Below, in pieces: positions 1 to 13,300 of a stretch of 64,000 nt of DNA. The translations under genes and the position numbers were made by a program. The DNA comes from Branchiostoma floridae. Its lineage: Eukaryota; Chordata; Leptocardii; Amphioxiformes; Branchiostomatidae. Location of the stretch: the NCBI RefSeq assembly GCF_000003815.2, contig NC_049981.1, forward strand, positions 15,976,089 through 16,040,088, in the 5' to 3' direction. Each line of letters begins with the position of its first letter. Within the stretch, counting starts at the first letter, position 1. The notes beneath the pieces were generated by a model. That model ran no database searches, was not told the origin of the DNA, and saw only the letters and a list, made by a program, of their open reading frames with translations.

Positions 1-730
1 NNNNNNNNNCAGTGTAATCCATAGTAAACTGTACTTTTTGTGAAAAATGCTCTTTTTGGCTCAGCAGAGCAAATTACCATTTTTCGACAAAAAATGTGTA
101 TGTCTGGTGTCGAGGAACCGTTCCGCATGCAATAAAGTTGGTTTCGAGGAAATCGGACATTGTTTCGCGAAACCTGATTTTTTTGAGAAAAATGCTCTTT
201 TTGGCTCAGTAGAGCAAATTACCATTTTTCGACAAAAAATGTGTATGTCTGATGTTGAGGAATCGTTCCGCATGCAATGAAGTGGGTTCCGACAAAATCG
301 GACATCGTTTCACGAAACCTGCATTTTTTGTGAAAAATGCTCTTTTTGGCTCAGGAGAGCAAATTACCATTTTTCGACAAACAAGGTATATGCCTGATGT
401 AGAGGAACCATTCCGCATCCAATAAAGTTGGTTCCGAGGAAATCGGACATTGTTTCGCGAAACCTGAATTTTTTGTGAAAAATGCTCTTTTTGGCTCGGG
501 GGAGCAAATTACCAGTTTTCGACAAACAAGGTGTATGTCTGATGTCGAGGAATTTTTCTGCATGCAATAATGTTGGTTCCGAGGAAATCGGACATTGTTT
601 CGCGAAACCTGTATTTTTTGTGAAAAATGCTCTTTTTGGCTCAAGAGAGCAAATTACTATTTTTCGACAAACAATGTGTATGTCTGATCGGAAATCGGAC
701 TTCTTTTCGCGAAACCTGTACTTTTTGTGA
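1..730. repeat. Tandem satellite, about 145 bp unit, ~5 copies
   Basis: The unit start (gaaaaatgctctttttggct) recurs near 42, 187, 332, 477 and 622, so the period is about 145 bp. Copies differ by scattered substitutions; the last is truncated near 690 and merges into a different repeat at about 731. Open frames on both strands here are by-products of the periodicity, since the same peptide recurs with changes. The array continues off the left edge (positions 1-9 are N), so total copy number is unknown. Confidence 0.93.
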
Positions 731-1135
731 AAAATGAGAGGTGGGGGTAACAAATCCATAGAAAATACGAAATGGTATTTCCTAGGATCCGTCTGCCGTG
801 AGGTGGGGCAACGAATCCATAGAAAATACGGAAAGGGTATTTCCTATGATCCGTCTGCTGTGAGGTGGGCAAGGAATCCATAGAAAATACGGAAAAGGAT
901 TTGCTAGGATCCATCTGCCGTGAGGTGGGGCAACGTATTCGTAGAAAATACGGGAAAAGGATTTGCTAGGATCCATAGATTGACCCTGGACATTTCTGTC
1001 GCGAAGTGGGCCATCTGAACCATAGAAAATACAGAAAAGAGATTCGTTAGGATCTGCAGATTATCCTTGATGCCTTTTTGCCGTGAAATGGGCCAGCGGA
1101 TCCATAGAAATACGGAATAGGGATCTTCTAGTATT
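731..1135. repeat. Second tandem repeat, ~60 bp unit, ~6-7 degenerating copies
   Basis: Units share 'aatccatagaaaatacgg' followed by a 'ctaggatccatctgccgtg'-like segment and a 'aggtggggcaac'-like segment. The first four units (about 731-960) are close to 60 bp; later ones are longer and more diverged. It directly abuts the 145 bp satellite. No gene is seen from here to about 2940 apart from a SINE-like insert. Confidence 0.9.
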
Positions 1136-2340
1136 TGTGTATTTTCAGAACGTACTTTTATCGAAGAGTGGGCCCGCCGATGGGTAAAATGTTTTTATGA
1201 CGCAAAAGGAAACTCAAGACCAGATTGAACATTGCAGATTTCCAAATTGAAGGATTCGAGCAAATGACATTTTTGTATTTGTTAACAGCAAGGGATCCAA
1301 CTGTATACGACATAGTATCTCTTCGTATTTTTCAACCTAGCGGATACAGTATCGTATCTGTTCAGTGTTTTGTCGTATCCTATTAGAATCTGTGATTCGT
1401 TCGTATTTGTTTGGATTCTTCCGCATCCGCACCTAACGAATACCGCGGTATATGCCCGCATCCGTATCCATTTTGTCCAGTGATCGATAGGATTATGCGT
1501 GTGCGCATGAACAGAGTCCATACCACGATTGAGGCCACACAACAACAAGTACAAAGAAGCAATCAAAATTTGAACCTTCTCACCTTGTTGTTGTATCTTC
1601 ACCGACATTCATACACTATTGGTGAAAGATAGTCAGACTTGAACTTAACTGTGTGGTGGTATGATAATCTTCAAACAGATTTACCGGTGGCACAAGACAG
1701 CAGTATGCAACCGGCCAATTGGACACTGCTTTGACCCTTTTGACACTGTCTCAGTCAGACTCAATCAGACTCTGAAACAGTACGGTCTACCACCCCAATA
1801 TCTGCTTGGATTGTTATAGAGCTAAACTCTGTTTCTGGAAGATGTAATATGAAAGAAGGGAAGTCGCTAGAAGTATTTATTAACCTTACGCCTTGGTAGA
1901 ACTTCAAGGTTTCTCTACTCGCACCCAAAACGTTTTTAATTAGGTTTTTTCACTATCAAAAGGAAAACACCACACTTTTCTATGTAATTTATTTTTAAGT
2001 AAACAATAGATTCATGTAGACAACAGATGTGTTACATTATCATGGGAATACTACCTTAATTACCTGCCACGTTTAATTTGATTCCACTACAGACCTTTTC
2101 ACTAACATGCATTATAGTATTGCCATCCTGAACGCTGTTAATTTGATTGTTTTGTGCTGTACTACATTTTATAATGTGAAAATATGATAAGGATACGAAA
2201 TTGAAAGTGTGTTTTCGCTGTCGTGTTTGTTGTTGTTTTCGTTCAATCAAGTTCAGCAAACTGTGACATTTGAATATGTCTACGTGATCCGATAGCTTTA
2301 TCGTCCTTAATTCTTTGAACACCAGGCAAGGACATTGTGG
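1136..2340. other. Intergenic, no supported gene
   Basis: Only short open frames (largest 108 codons on the minus strand), none with a recognisable domain, coding signature or matching splice sites. I see no RNA gene or repeat I can define. Confidence 0.6.
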
Positions 2341-2344
2341 TGTA

Positions 2345-2560
2345 GAATGTCCCAAGTCGCTACTGGTGGGCGCAAGATTGAGAGATTACTGGTTCGATTC
2401 CTGGCATCCCTGGATAAATGTTGTGTCCTTGAGAATGGAACGACACTTCGTCCAGGTGCAAAAGTGGGTTCCTGACTTCGGTTGGGGAGGTACAGGAAGT
2501 CGAATGAATGCTGTGTCCTTGACACAATGTACAATACATGTGCCTTAAGGCATTAAAAAG
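2345..2560 (+). mobile_element. tRNA-derived SINE-like element
   Basis: A tRNA-like head carries a good internal B-box (ggttcgattcc, about 2391-2401). The body that follows includes 'cctgacttcggttggggagg' around 2473-2492. The same body segment reappears on the minus strand at about 48590-48630, and a related 'ttgggaaaggcacttgacac' body occurs near 61694, so this is a dispersed family. The A-box and element ends are not clear. Confidence 0.55.
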
Positions 2561-2940
2561 GCTATAGGGATATACCTTTACCCTACTTTTACCATTACCA
2601 AAAGTTTCTTTTTCCGTCAGTTCACTCTTCATACGATCCTTTGGACCATTATATATCTCATTAAAGTAGACCCAATTCTTCAATTACAGCCGTAAAATAA
2701 GCAATAACATGCTTAATTGGCATTGTGTAACGACGTAAATATTCTCTGAGCCTTTCTATTGAATCAAGCCTAGTACAATACGACATATCGACCAGGAACT
2801 CTCGTCAAAGTGGAGGTCCTAAATCGATTATAAAAACCTATCCTCAATGGATTATTCTGAACTGATGACGGTTCCATCTGGTGGTCTACGTCGACCAATC
2901 AGGTGCCAGAACGATGAATGACGGAAATTCCCGAGTCCTC

Positions 2941-2950
2941 TTTATATAGG
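2941..2950 (+). promoter_or_regulatory. TATA box of the secreted-peptide gene
   Basis: tttatatagg lies about 110 bp upstream of the ATG at 3053. This places a probable transcription start near 2970-2980 and gives a short 5' UTR in the same exon as the signal peptide. No other TATA-like element is closer to the start codon. Confidence 0.6.
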
Positions 2951-3052
2951 TTAAAACCCTGTGCATTCGAACTACGAGCAGACTCAATCCTCCCGAAGCT
3001 TGTGAGCAACTGACTCTCGCCTGACGGAAGTGACATCAGCATCGCTACAAAA

Positions 3053-6000
3053 ATGGTTTCGAGAAACATCACCTTTACAGCATTGGTGTTGGTAGCCTGC
3101 TTGCTTGGTGAGTAAAATGAATATTTTATATGTATTCAATCTTTCTTTACTTTTGTACAATTGGCTTTATTTGTTTTCTCCATACGCTGATAGGAAGAGA
3201 AGAAGTACTGTCAGAGTCACAGAGAGTGGGATGCTGTCACATGTCATTCTCTAGTGTAAAATCTGTCACAACGATATTTTTTAGTGTGAATACTGTCACG
3301 AAGATATCTTTTGCACTTAGAAGATATTGTGATGAATAGTACCCCTTGGACTGTATTTCTAGCTTTACTAGAGGATGAATTCTAATGAATCAATGACAGG
3401 GAAAACATTTCGTAACATCTGCAGTTGCTTTTAAAAGCCTTTCCTTGAACAAGCATAATAGGCCTAGGTAGCATGATGAAAAGGTTTTGTTTTCAACAAG
3501 ATACTCATGGTGGAAAATAACATAGTATTAAAGTTGTATTAATAGAGATCTATTATGGTCTGATCGCTTTCACTTTTCTTGGCGGTAGTTAATTGTGATG
3601 TATTACATGTGTATCTGCAATGCCCGCGTAATGCATTTCTGACAACATGCTTAAAGCGGTCTAGTTATAAAACAATGTCTTAATTAACATCGATTTCACT
3701 GTAGTCATGAAATATGTATTCACTTGGAAAGTAATAATTCCAACATCAATGCTTAAGTATATAGTTGCAGTATTTCATATGAATGTAGTCGTTAAACGTA
3801 CAAAAAAGTGCGCGTTTTTATGAGCACATCTGTCGCATGCATAGTTTGAACCAGCTACGTGGGAAATTAGAGTTTAGCTGCACAACCAAGAGATTTTATC
3901 CGCCGACGTTTTGAAAATAAAAATCAGATAAGCCTGCTGTTCACTGTTTAGAAATAGCCAACACTAATATTACAGTAGAATATTGTTCATAACTGTCCAT
4001 TGTCACTTGTATATCTACTATATTTACATCCTGAGTATCATCCTGCGAAAGTCGTGATCCAGCGGTCACTACGGCGGATGATACTCAGGCTACTATGTTT
4101 ATATTCATGTACTTGCAATTAGCCCTCTGGCACGAACTTGCAAATAAACTTCTTCTACTATATGTAGTGCCTGGTGCAGCTGGTGGCACATATGTCAGCA
4201 AGTCAGGTATATTGCATACGTTTTCAGAGAGGGAGTGCTAACTCTTCCGCTTTAGGCTTAGGTCAAATTTCCAAACCGGGGCCCGACGGGCAGCTTTCGG
4301 GAGCTATAATAATGATATAAAATGATCAAAATACACAAAATGTCAAAATAAGATTTATGGGCACGATTTGTGTATATTTCTGGGTACATATTGTAATTTT
4401 TCGTTTCTTAAAACATTCCGGCCGGGCCCCGGTTTTGACATGTGACCTGAGCCTTAGCGTGCGCGTGCTTGAGAAACCTCTTCTGAACACGGGATCCACA
4501 TTTTACTTCCCTTCCGGAAGACTGATGCAGCTCCAACCTACATGTCTTCAGGATTTGAACCAGGGTCGTAGCCTGAGTATCATCCGTATTCTACCGGGGC
4601 TCCTTGCACTCGCTACCCCTAAATTTTTTTTGTAGGGAAGTGAGTGTAAGGAGCCCCGGTAGAAATAGGATGGTACCCAGGCTACCAGGGTCGCCCACAT
4701 ATAAACCAATTGGAACCGCCAGCTCAACTATGACAGTGTGAGGCTGCTACCAGTTGAGTTATACTTATAGGGACATTTCTGTTTTCAACTGCCATGCTTC
4801 TTTGTTAATAAACTCCAAGTAACAATAAGGTTCAATATTTCAAACTTTGATTTGATTGAAGGTACCCGAATTGAAGGGCACCCAAGCGTCGGTAGATAAA
4901 ATCTTCCAATGATGTTACTGAATTCGATGCTTGATGGCTTCCCCAACTAAAGAAATTTCCGATACTTGCAATTGTTGGGGAATCTCACCATAGCATTGCT
5001 GAATTTTCCTTTGGCTGTACATGTACCTGTACACAACTTTGTAGTTAGAAGCAACCCCTTTCTAAGAAAGAATAGTGTTGGATCTCGGCATATGTAGGTT
5101 AATGAGGTAGTAATTCGTTATCAAGTGATGTAGGGGTTGTCAGTCAAAATGGATGATTCAAATTTTCTACTCGGTCGGCGTCTTTCTTCATATCGATTCA
5201 AATCCCTGAAACACAAATTAACGACAATGTATTCCAGACCCATGGTTGGGAGGTAGTCGTGAACAGGGGTTGGAAATAGATCGGTGAGATTGCTCAGAAG
5301 TCTATAAAAGTTATCTCCATGCAGATTTACCAGTGGCATAAAATAGCATTCGTGATGGCTGGTGAGTATAGCCGACAAAGGAGTGTGGACTAAAGTCAAT
5401 AAAAATCATGAAGTTTATATGCCGTGAACGTAGAATAAATTAATACAGCATATTGTTAATAAGAGTGTCCATTAGAGTGGGCGTGGCTATCGTAATCCCT
5501 GTAGAATCACCCATTAACAACAACAGGTCGATTAAGTGATGGACTTAATCACAGCCGGGGGACTGAAATCACCTGTGAATAGATCAACTATAGGGTTTTC
5601 TGTTGGGAATTGAACCAGTAACCTCTGGTAATACCCAGATATTGAACGGTCTAAAAGAATTCGTCCTTTCAGATGGGGATGTAATGCCGGTAAGTTAGGA
5701 GTATTAACTTTTAACTGGAGGTGTCAATATTCCACACCTAAAAGGAACCATGCAACGCAATTTGAGTACGGGTGAAATACTCTCCAAGCAGAGGTTAGGC
5801 TCCGGCTGTTAACGTTTTTTTAACGTTTTTTTAGTTGTTTTTATCGGGCTTTCTATTTTGTCATTTTTCTTGAAGTACGCCAGTTAGGTTTTGATACAGC
5901 AAGATAAAATACAAAATAGAAAGCCCGCTAAAAAAAACCCTTAAAAAACAGCCGGAGCCTAACCTCTGCTTGGAGAGTACGGGTGAACCGGTGTGCTAAA

Positions 6001-9000
6001 CGAGGTCACAATGCACTACTTTTACATTTCGTAGTCAAACGAAAATAATTCTGTTTCACAACGTAGCCGAGGTTGACTGATTTACCTTACATTTCAAGGA
6101 GATAACCCTTACTGTGTACAAAAAGGGAAATATATCAAAGACTCTTTTGACCTATTAGAACCAGCAGTGTAAATGACGCGTTAAACTCAGCATGTTGGTA
6201 CATTCATATACTTGCATGTACTTGTCGGTACATGGTATGTATGTTATAGGTGTAGCGGGCCTTACAAAAGTTGCTGTACTTTTGTGGTGTCAATGCAAAT
6301 TGTATGTTTGAAGCGACGTGCAACAAAACTTTTATGTGAAACGTCTTGAAGCTCTATAACTTTGATGCAGCCGGAAAAGATTTTTTATAGATGTACGTCA
6401 CCGATTCTGTTCGTGCATGACTTGACGTATTTGAACTGTTACAATCAATATTTGTGTTTTGATTGAAACACTAATATGACTTTGTAATTAGACTGTTTGT
6501 TGAAGCGTTAATTCCACAGATGATATGAACCAACAGAGCGTACCGTTAAGAGTATCATTTTTACCAAATCTCCAAGCAGATGTAAGAATCCTACACATGT
6601 AATCTCAGCTAGTGTTTTACACATATTCTTTTTTTTTTCGTAAAATGTAGTACATCTTTCTGATAGTGCTCCTCACAGCGGCATGTTGGCGCAGAAGGCA
6701 ATAGTATGCCTAAAAAAGACAGCATAACTCAAACAAAGCGTAATACGATTCATTTTTTATCGATGGAATTTATGGAGCGTCAAATCGCACAGCCGCAGCG
6801 ACGCCACCAACATACCGCAGCGCTTACGTCACATTTTTAAACCGGGGCCCGTTCGTGCAGCTTTCGGGAGGGAAAAGAATTATACAAAAGACATCAAAAT
6901 ACACAAATATCAACATAAGATTAATGGGCATAATTTGCGTATATTTCTAAGTATACATTTTAATTTTTCCACCGGGCCCTTGTTTGGAAATGTGACCTAA
7001 GCCTATCCAGGGCAACTACAAGTACTATTTTGGTCAGGCTATTGTATTGTAGCGGTAGCTTGCACAAAGAAACAAAGTCAGGTGTATATGCCAGAGTTTG
7101 CCAGGAACTCCTCGCACTTTTATTCAAGCCGCCGTCAACATTCCTTCTTTCATGCCAGGACCACGGCCTGTGTATAGCAAGCAAAGACCCTGCTTCTCTA
7201 CAAGCACAGGTTCGGCTTCGGCTGTGTTTTGGACGTGTTTTAGGTGTTTTTGTCAGGCTTTCTATTTTTCCACCTGTGGATATGAAGAAAATGGTACAAA
7301 ATAGAGAGCCTGACAAAAACGTCTAAAACACGTCAAAAACAGCCGGAGTCAAACCTCTGCGCGTTTGGAGAGCACAGACCTGCAATATGTCCTTCTCGCT
7401 GCGTTGTGCATGTGCTAGCCAACCGTCAGCCAATAAACTTTTATTGTTGGAGCAAAGGTACCAGCCAATTACGTTTCCTCTTAACCGTAGGAGGCGACGT
7501 GATTGGCTGGTGACAGCTGGCTTGGACGTATCACAGACGGGTACGGCTGGGTGGTTGCTTGATATACATAAGCGGAGGCCCAGGCATAAGAGGATGTCAT
7601 GATTATACTCTACACACACTCTCCGTGACATCCAGTTTACTTAGGACATATATCCTGTTTGCAAAGACATAATTCCACTGAAACATATTGAAGAAAGTCA
7701 CGGCATGGACGTGCTCGGGCGCTAGTCATCGTCGCCGTCCGGCTCCTGTGGAATTAGCAAATAATGACACATTTAACGTCATGATCACGTTTGCAAGAAA
7801 TATTATGTATAACACTAAAGCAACCATGAAACTAAGAAAGCAAAACAAGCTACTTAACCACTTGACTTGAATGATCAATTAACTAAGAAACTAACAAGTT
7901 ATTTAGCCATCCAACTAGTTAACCTAGTACACAAATCCAGACAACAGTGTTACAAATATACTCATAACGTTAGCGAATGACAAAGAAAATTGAAGGTGAG
8001 AAATGAAGATCAGAGAAAGGTGACGGGTACAGTACACTGCCTATTCCCAAACATTGAACCGCTATTTCTGCCGAAAATATGTATACGTCACTCGACTGAC
8101 TACTCCGCGAAGTCATATAGGATTAGCCTCCTTCGCAGACTTCTGGAGAGGCGGCGATTCGCGATTTTCATGAGCCAAGGTTCCCTTTGCTAGGAAGGGG
8201 AGTTTTGCCGCTCTGTCCGCCACTCGAGAAGTCTGCGCAGCAGGTTGATCGAGGCTCCTGCCAAATCCGCATATTCAGCAGCGACCCTGGCGTACATCGG
8301 CCAGCGATCCATCGCTGCGTTGGCGCTAGCCTGCCTTCAGTCAATCAGATATACTTCTTCCTGTTGTTGGAGGAAAAACGTCGCCCTTGACCGTATGCGG
8401 CCACGTGATTGGCTGGTGACGGCTGACTTGCGTTAACGCATCAAGGAGGACAGATTGCAGGCCTGTACGGCCAGGGTCGCTGCAAGCGGCCAGTCTGGCA
8501 CGAGAGATGAACAGCAGGGTAGGTAGTAGGGTGCCAAAGAGATCCGCAGTTACTCGACTAGTGTTAGTTAGTAATGAACCAGGCTTACCTCGTGCATCTT
8601 CTTGAAGAGGTTTCTGGCTCGCTTAGTGAACTCTTCCTTGGATATCTTCCCGTCACCTACATAGAGAGAACAGAAAATGTACCATCGACTACTGTTAGTA
8701 ACATGTAAAGCAGTTTTCCTGAATTGGCGTGAAGCATGATGCTTTTCTCATGAAGCTGATAGCAGTATCTGCTACGGCTCGAATTTTCAGTTAACCACAC
8801 AGGGTGTACCGTTTGGTTTTGAGGCTTAGATTTGCACAAGAACTAAACTCATGAAGGAGCGAGTAAGGCAAAAGTTCGCTACTGAAACAAGAATAAACGG
8901 CGATCTGTAAAGTATAAAGAAAGAATATTGCAAACAAAAGGCTATATCTACGTACCGTCCTTGTCCAAATTCTCGAAAAACTTGTCGAACGCCTTCTGTC

Positions 9001-10282
9001 CGATCCCCTTTTCGTCTTCCGCCGCTCCCAGCTTCAAATTAGAAATAAACTGATAATTAGTAAGGGATAAGAGAAAAATTCTGTTGGGTACGGAAGACAC
9101 TTGAAAACATCATGTTGTCTCCTTACAAAACCACATATTATCAAGCAAAGCCCCTGCTGAGCTTGGCCTCCCAACCTTCACCACACCTTACTAGTATGTA
9201 CGGTGTAAGGTTATCTGTGGTTGGAGTTGGTCAGTGAGGGTGCCCACTGGTCTCCAAAAGTCGTCAGTTAGGAAGCATTGTTTGAGTGTATTATTTGAAC
9301 ATACTTATCTATGGCCAGCCCTACGTCTGCCCTTCTAAAGACCAGATTCCACGCAGTGGCAAAGTTAAACGTAACGTACGGCGTCATTCAGCGCTTCGAA
9401 TAGTTCCTCCTTCTCCAGGAAACCACTACCATCCGTGTCCAGCTTTGTAAAGGCTTGGTTGATAGCCTTCTTCATTTTATCCTGGTGACAAATAGATACA
9501 TGAACAAATAAAGTTTAAAAAATTTTTATTATTTCAGGAATTGTATGTTTTGAAGCTACAAGTGCGCACCGAAGGCTTAAGGACAAATATTTCTTTTTTG
9601 TCTGAATAATTTGTTTCTTTCGTTGCAAACATATCAAATGCGAGTCGTCACCGTTCTTTTTTGTCTGAATAATTTGTTTCTTTCGTTGCATACATATCAA
9701 ATGCGAGTCGTCACCGTTTCGGCGGACAGTCTGTCACCTTTCACGGAGTTCTACTTGGCACTGCAGCTATGTGTCGCTACTGCAGCGCGAAGAACGCGGG
9801 CCGAAACGAGACTCATATCTTGTACCCCCCCCCCCCCCCTCATCCCGGTTAAAGGCGAAAGACCCATTTGAAAAAGCCTAGAGCCCACCTCTCCCTCCAG
9901 AAGACTCATCAGGGCGATTTGTATCTTCCCTTTCCCCATCTTCTTAGTTCTTTTCGCTGCGGCTTCTTGAGCTTTCTTTTTCTTTGCATTTTTTGGCGGC
10001 ATCTTCGAATCCTTTTTTTCTCGCTGTTAACAACTGCGTCAGTATCTGGTTGAACATGGAAAATAATGTGTCAGCACCACAATGAGATAAATTTACTTTA
10101 GCCTGGTACCATTCTCCGCAATAACCACTGATTTAATCTTGTGACCAAAGATTACATTTGAATAAGACTAAGTCAGCGGAGAATGGCACCCAGGTTGAAG
10201 AAGAGAGGAAGACAGACAGACACACACACATACATACATACACATACACACGCACACGCACACACACGCACACACACACACA

Positions 10283-10325
<43 letters not shown>

Positions 10326-13300
10326 AGAGACTTAATGTGTCTTAATGAGACTAACTGTGTGACGTTAGGCAGGGTGTTAAAGGGCACGCTCGTAACAAAT
10401 AACAACCACAATTACTCCGATGTGGACTGATGTGGAATCGACCCTTTGAAACAGTCGTATGTAGTCGAACTGGTTTTTAAATATATGACATAGTCGCACG
10501 GCACGTCATATGAGGGAGTATTAACATTGAATAACTGTAGGAAAACGTATTTTTACTGGCCTATCATGTAATAGTACGTGTAGCCTTAATCACACTTAGA
10601 ACTCGAACCGAAGTAAAGTTTGTCTCACCACATTGCGAATATATATGCTACTCTCGGGTCGGCCATTGTCGACCAGCAATATGGACAAAAATACTGACAT
10701 TGTCTTGCAAAAATATGTCAACAGACGATATACTGAAGAGAAAAGAAAACTCGAGATTCACATAGAATGCTGAAAAGAACTTAAAAGAATTACAAATGGA
10801 CAGCAGACCTACCTCAACCACGGTCCTTCTCTGCCGACGACAAGAGTAAGACTGGCTAGGTGTCACCGGGACCGCCCAAGATATCTCTTAGCCTCCATAG
10901 CAGACGTCTTGAAAGGGCTCCTACTGGCTTATCATGTGCTATTTTTCGTTTGTACATCAGCCCTGATTGTGCGTATTTTTTGACTGTTACCCATACTGAA
11001 CGACCGTCAGAAACCAGTGCACAGTCAAAACTCATGAACAGTTGAAAAGCAGAACACGGCGAGCCAAAGATAGCCCTGACGACAGGCCTGTGTTCAGGAC
11101 TAAATCCGATGACCTAAAATCTGGGTGGAACCGAAATCGCTTCAGTGATCCGAACACTAATTCCATTAGATCGAAGGTCAGCAAATGGGTAATAACTATG
11201 AATCTCCATTTAGATACAAATGACTAAACTATTGTGTAGTTAATATTCATACACATTTCTGTAACGTTGAAACTAATCTTGTGACTTTTTTGTGTGTACA
11301 GATTCGGCAACTTCGTTGACAAATTAGGCCTGTCAGCGCAAAGAATTGTTAACAGCTGGAAGTTAAAGACGGTGATTATCTGGGCAATCTTCCGAGCGCA
11401 ACACCACTTAAAACACTCAAAGGTCATGCAAATGTGTTAACAATGACAAGCTTTATAGACACGACAAAAAGTGCAGTCCCTCTGTGATAAGTTGTTACCA
11501 AAAGATACAGAGACGCTGGTTTGCAGTCTGAGTCTCGCGACATGCAAAACTAGGCCATCATCATTTAATCAATGACCTTGGCAAACCTGGATTTTTTTGG
11601 GTGTCAATGACCTGACAACTGTAAAGTTGATGGCTAAAGATATGTCTGATCTTAACCATATATGGTTTGTTTCTCACTCCGCTCTTTGTGAGAAAATTGC
11701 ATGACGAACTACATCATGTGACAAGTAACGTCAGCCATGATATCTTAATAGTTGAGACTAGGGCTGGGTACCGGTACAGAAAATTCAGGTCCAGGTCCGG
11801 TTCAGGTCCAAAGGATTAGGTCCAGGTCCGGACCTGAACCTGGACCTGATGCAGTATGACTCATACCAATGGTCCATTTTGCTACAAAGAAATTTGTTTG
11901 GTGGAGTATTAGACTTACACTGGCGTTTTAAAACCATACAACGCTAACTGCACCTGTACGATTGGCTGTAATTAAAACTTGGTAGAAATTACTATAAAAT
12001 CTACTCTACTTCACTCTTGTTATTTTCTTCCATCTGCAAGCGCTAAAATGTGTGAATGCCTGATAAAATAATCTGTTAATTTTCGAATCGGTCCAACATC
12101 CGGTCCACCTAATTTTTTCAGGTCCGTTTTTTCTGGACCGGTCCAATAAGAAAAACCGGTTTTGTACCGGTACGCAGTACCGATACCCAGCCCTAGTTGA
12201 GACCTAGATAGACGTACAATATGCAAATGAGGACCCAGGCTGTCAGTTTATGACAATTCAAATTCAAACGATACTGTCTGTACATGGAGGGTGTACTCTC
12301 CAAGCAGAGGTTCGGCTCCGGCTCTTTGTGGCGTTCTATCGGGCTTTCTAAATCTTATTTTGTCAGGTTTTCTTCTTTTCCGTCGGCCAGGAAAACAACA
12401 ACAGGCAATATAGATAAAGACGTAACAAACAAGCCAGTATAAAAACGAGCCAGTATACATATTGTGTGATATGTATACTACCGTACATACATTACGTCAA
12501 GTATTGTGTCATGCTTTTTGTTTCCAATCAAATATTGCAAAAGAATAACATGCTACTTTTTGTTTATTCCAGCTGCCCAGGCCCGTCCACCCAATGCCCT
12601 GTATGCTCAGTTTGTAGCAAATCTGAGAAAACTCAACGTAAGTTAAATAGACATCACTTAATGTGAATTTTATCTAAAATTTGTATACAGTATTTACATC
12701 CACATAGGTACTCACGGTTCAAATGACACGTAATCATTGACTGATTAACCATAGCTTGGATGGACATTCCACTCAACACAATCAATAGACAAATGGTTGA
12801 GAAGGGATTTTTGCTCAATGATTCAACGTTATATACTTCACTAAAAGTGGGGCAAGCATGAATATTGATTATCGTGCGACATAAGTGATCAAACATGCAA
12901 TACCTTACAATACCGCAGGGTGGAAGACTTAGAGGTCCACAGCGACAGTCCATGGCCACACGGAACGAAATGGAAGGTAAACAACCTAGCGGTCAAGTAC
13001 TATTCTGCAGATGCCACTTGATAGATATAATAATCCACCCTCGAGAGGTTAGGGTGAAAATCACGATTCTTATATGGCTGTGGTAGGAAAAAATACGGTA
13101 ATACCGTATCATAAATGTTCTTTTTATGAAGTGGTTACGGCGAAGGAATTTTTCGTGGCTTCAAACATCTAGTACTTAGAACTTTCTGATGTAAGATGTC
13201 CAAGATGACAAGTTTAGCCTCACCTGATTGTATCAAGACATTCTTAAAAGATGCACGTTTGTTAGCCTATGTTGTTCAGTATTCAGAATCTTAGAATTCA

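Noticed and set aside
47-759. Several overlapping 70-131 codon frames on both strands
   Set aside because: They are translations of the 145-bp satellite; the same peptide recurs at the repeat period on both strands.
8100-8189. Candidate final exon of the EF-hand gene (acceptor at 8190, 29-residue tail)
   Set aside because: It lies inside a foldback transposon (8124-8252), and the tail is Arg-rich with no EF-hand character, so the splice site is probably chance.
10158-10430. 90-codon frame rich in His/Thr and Arg/Glu
   Set aside because: Translation of the CA/GA microsatellite.
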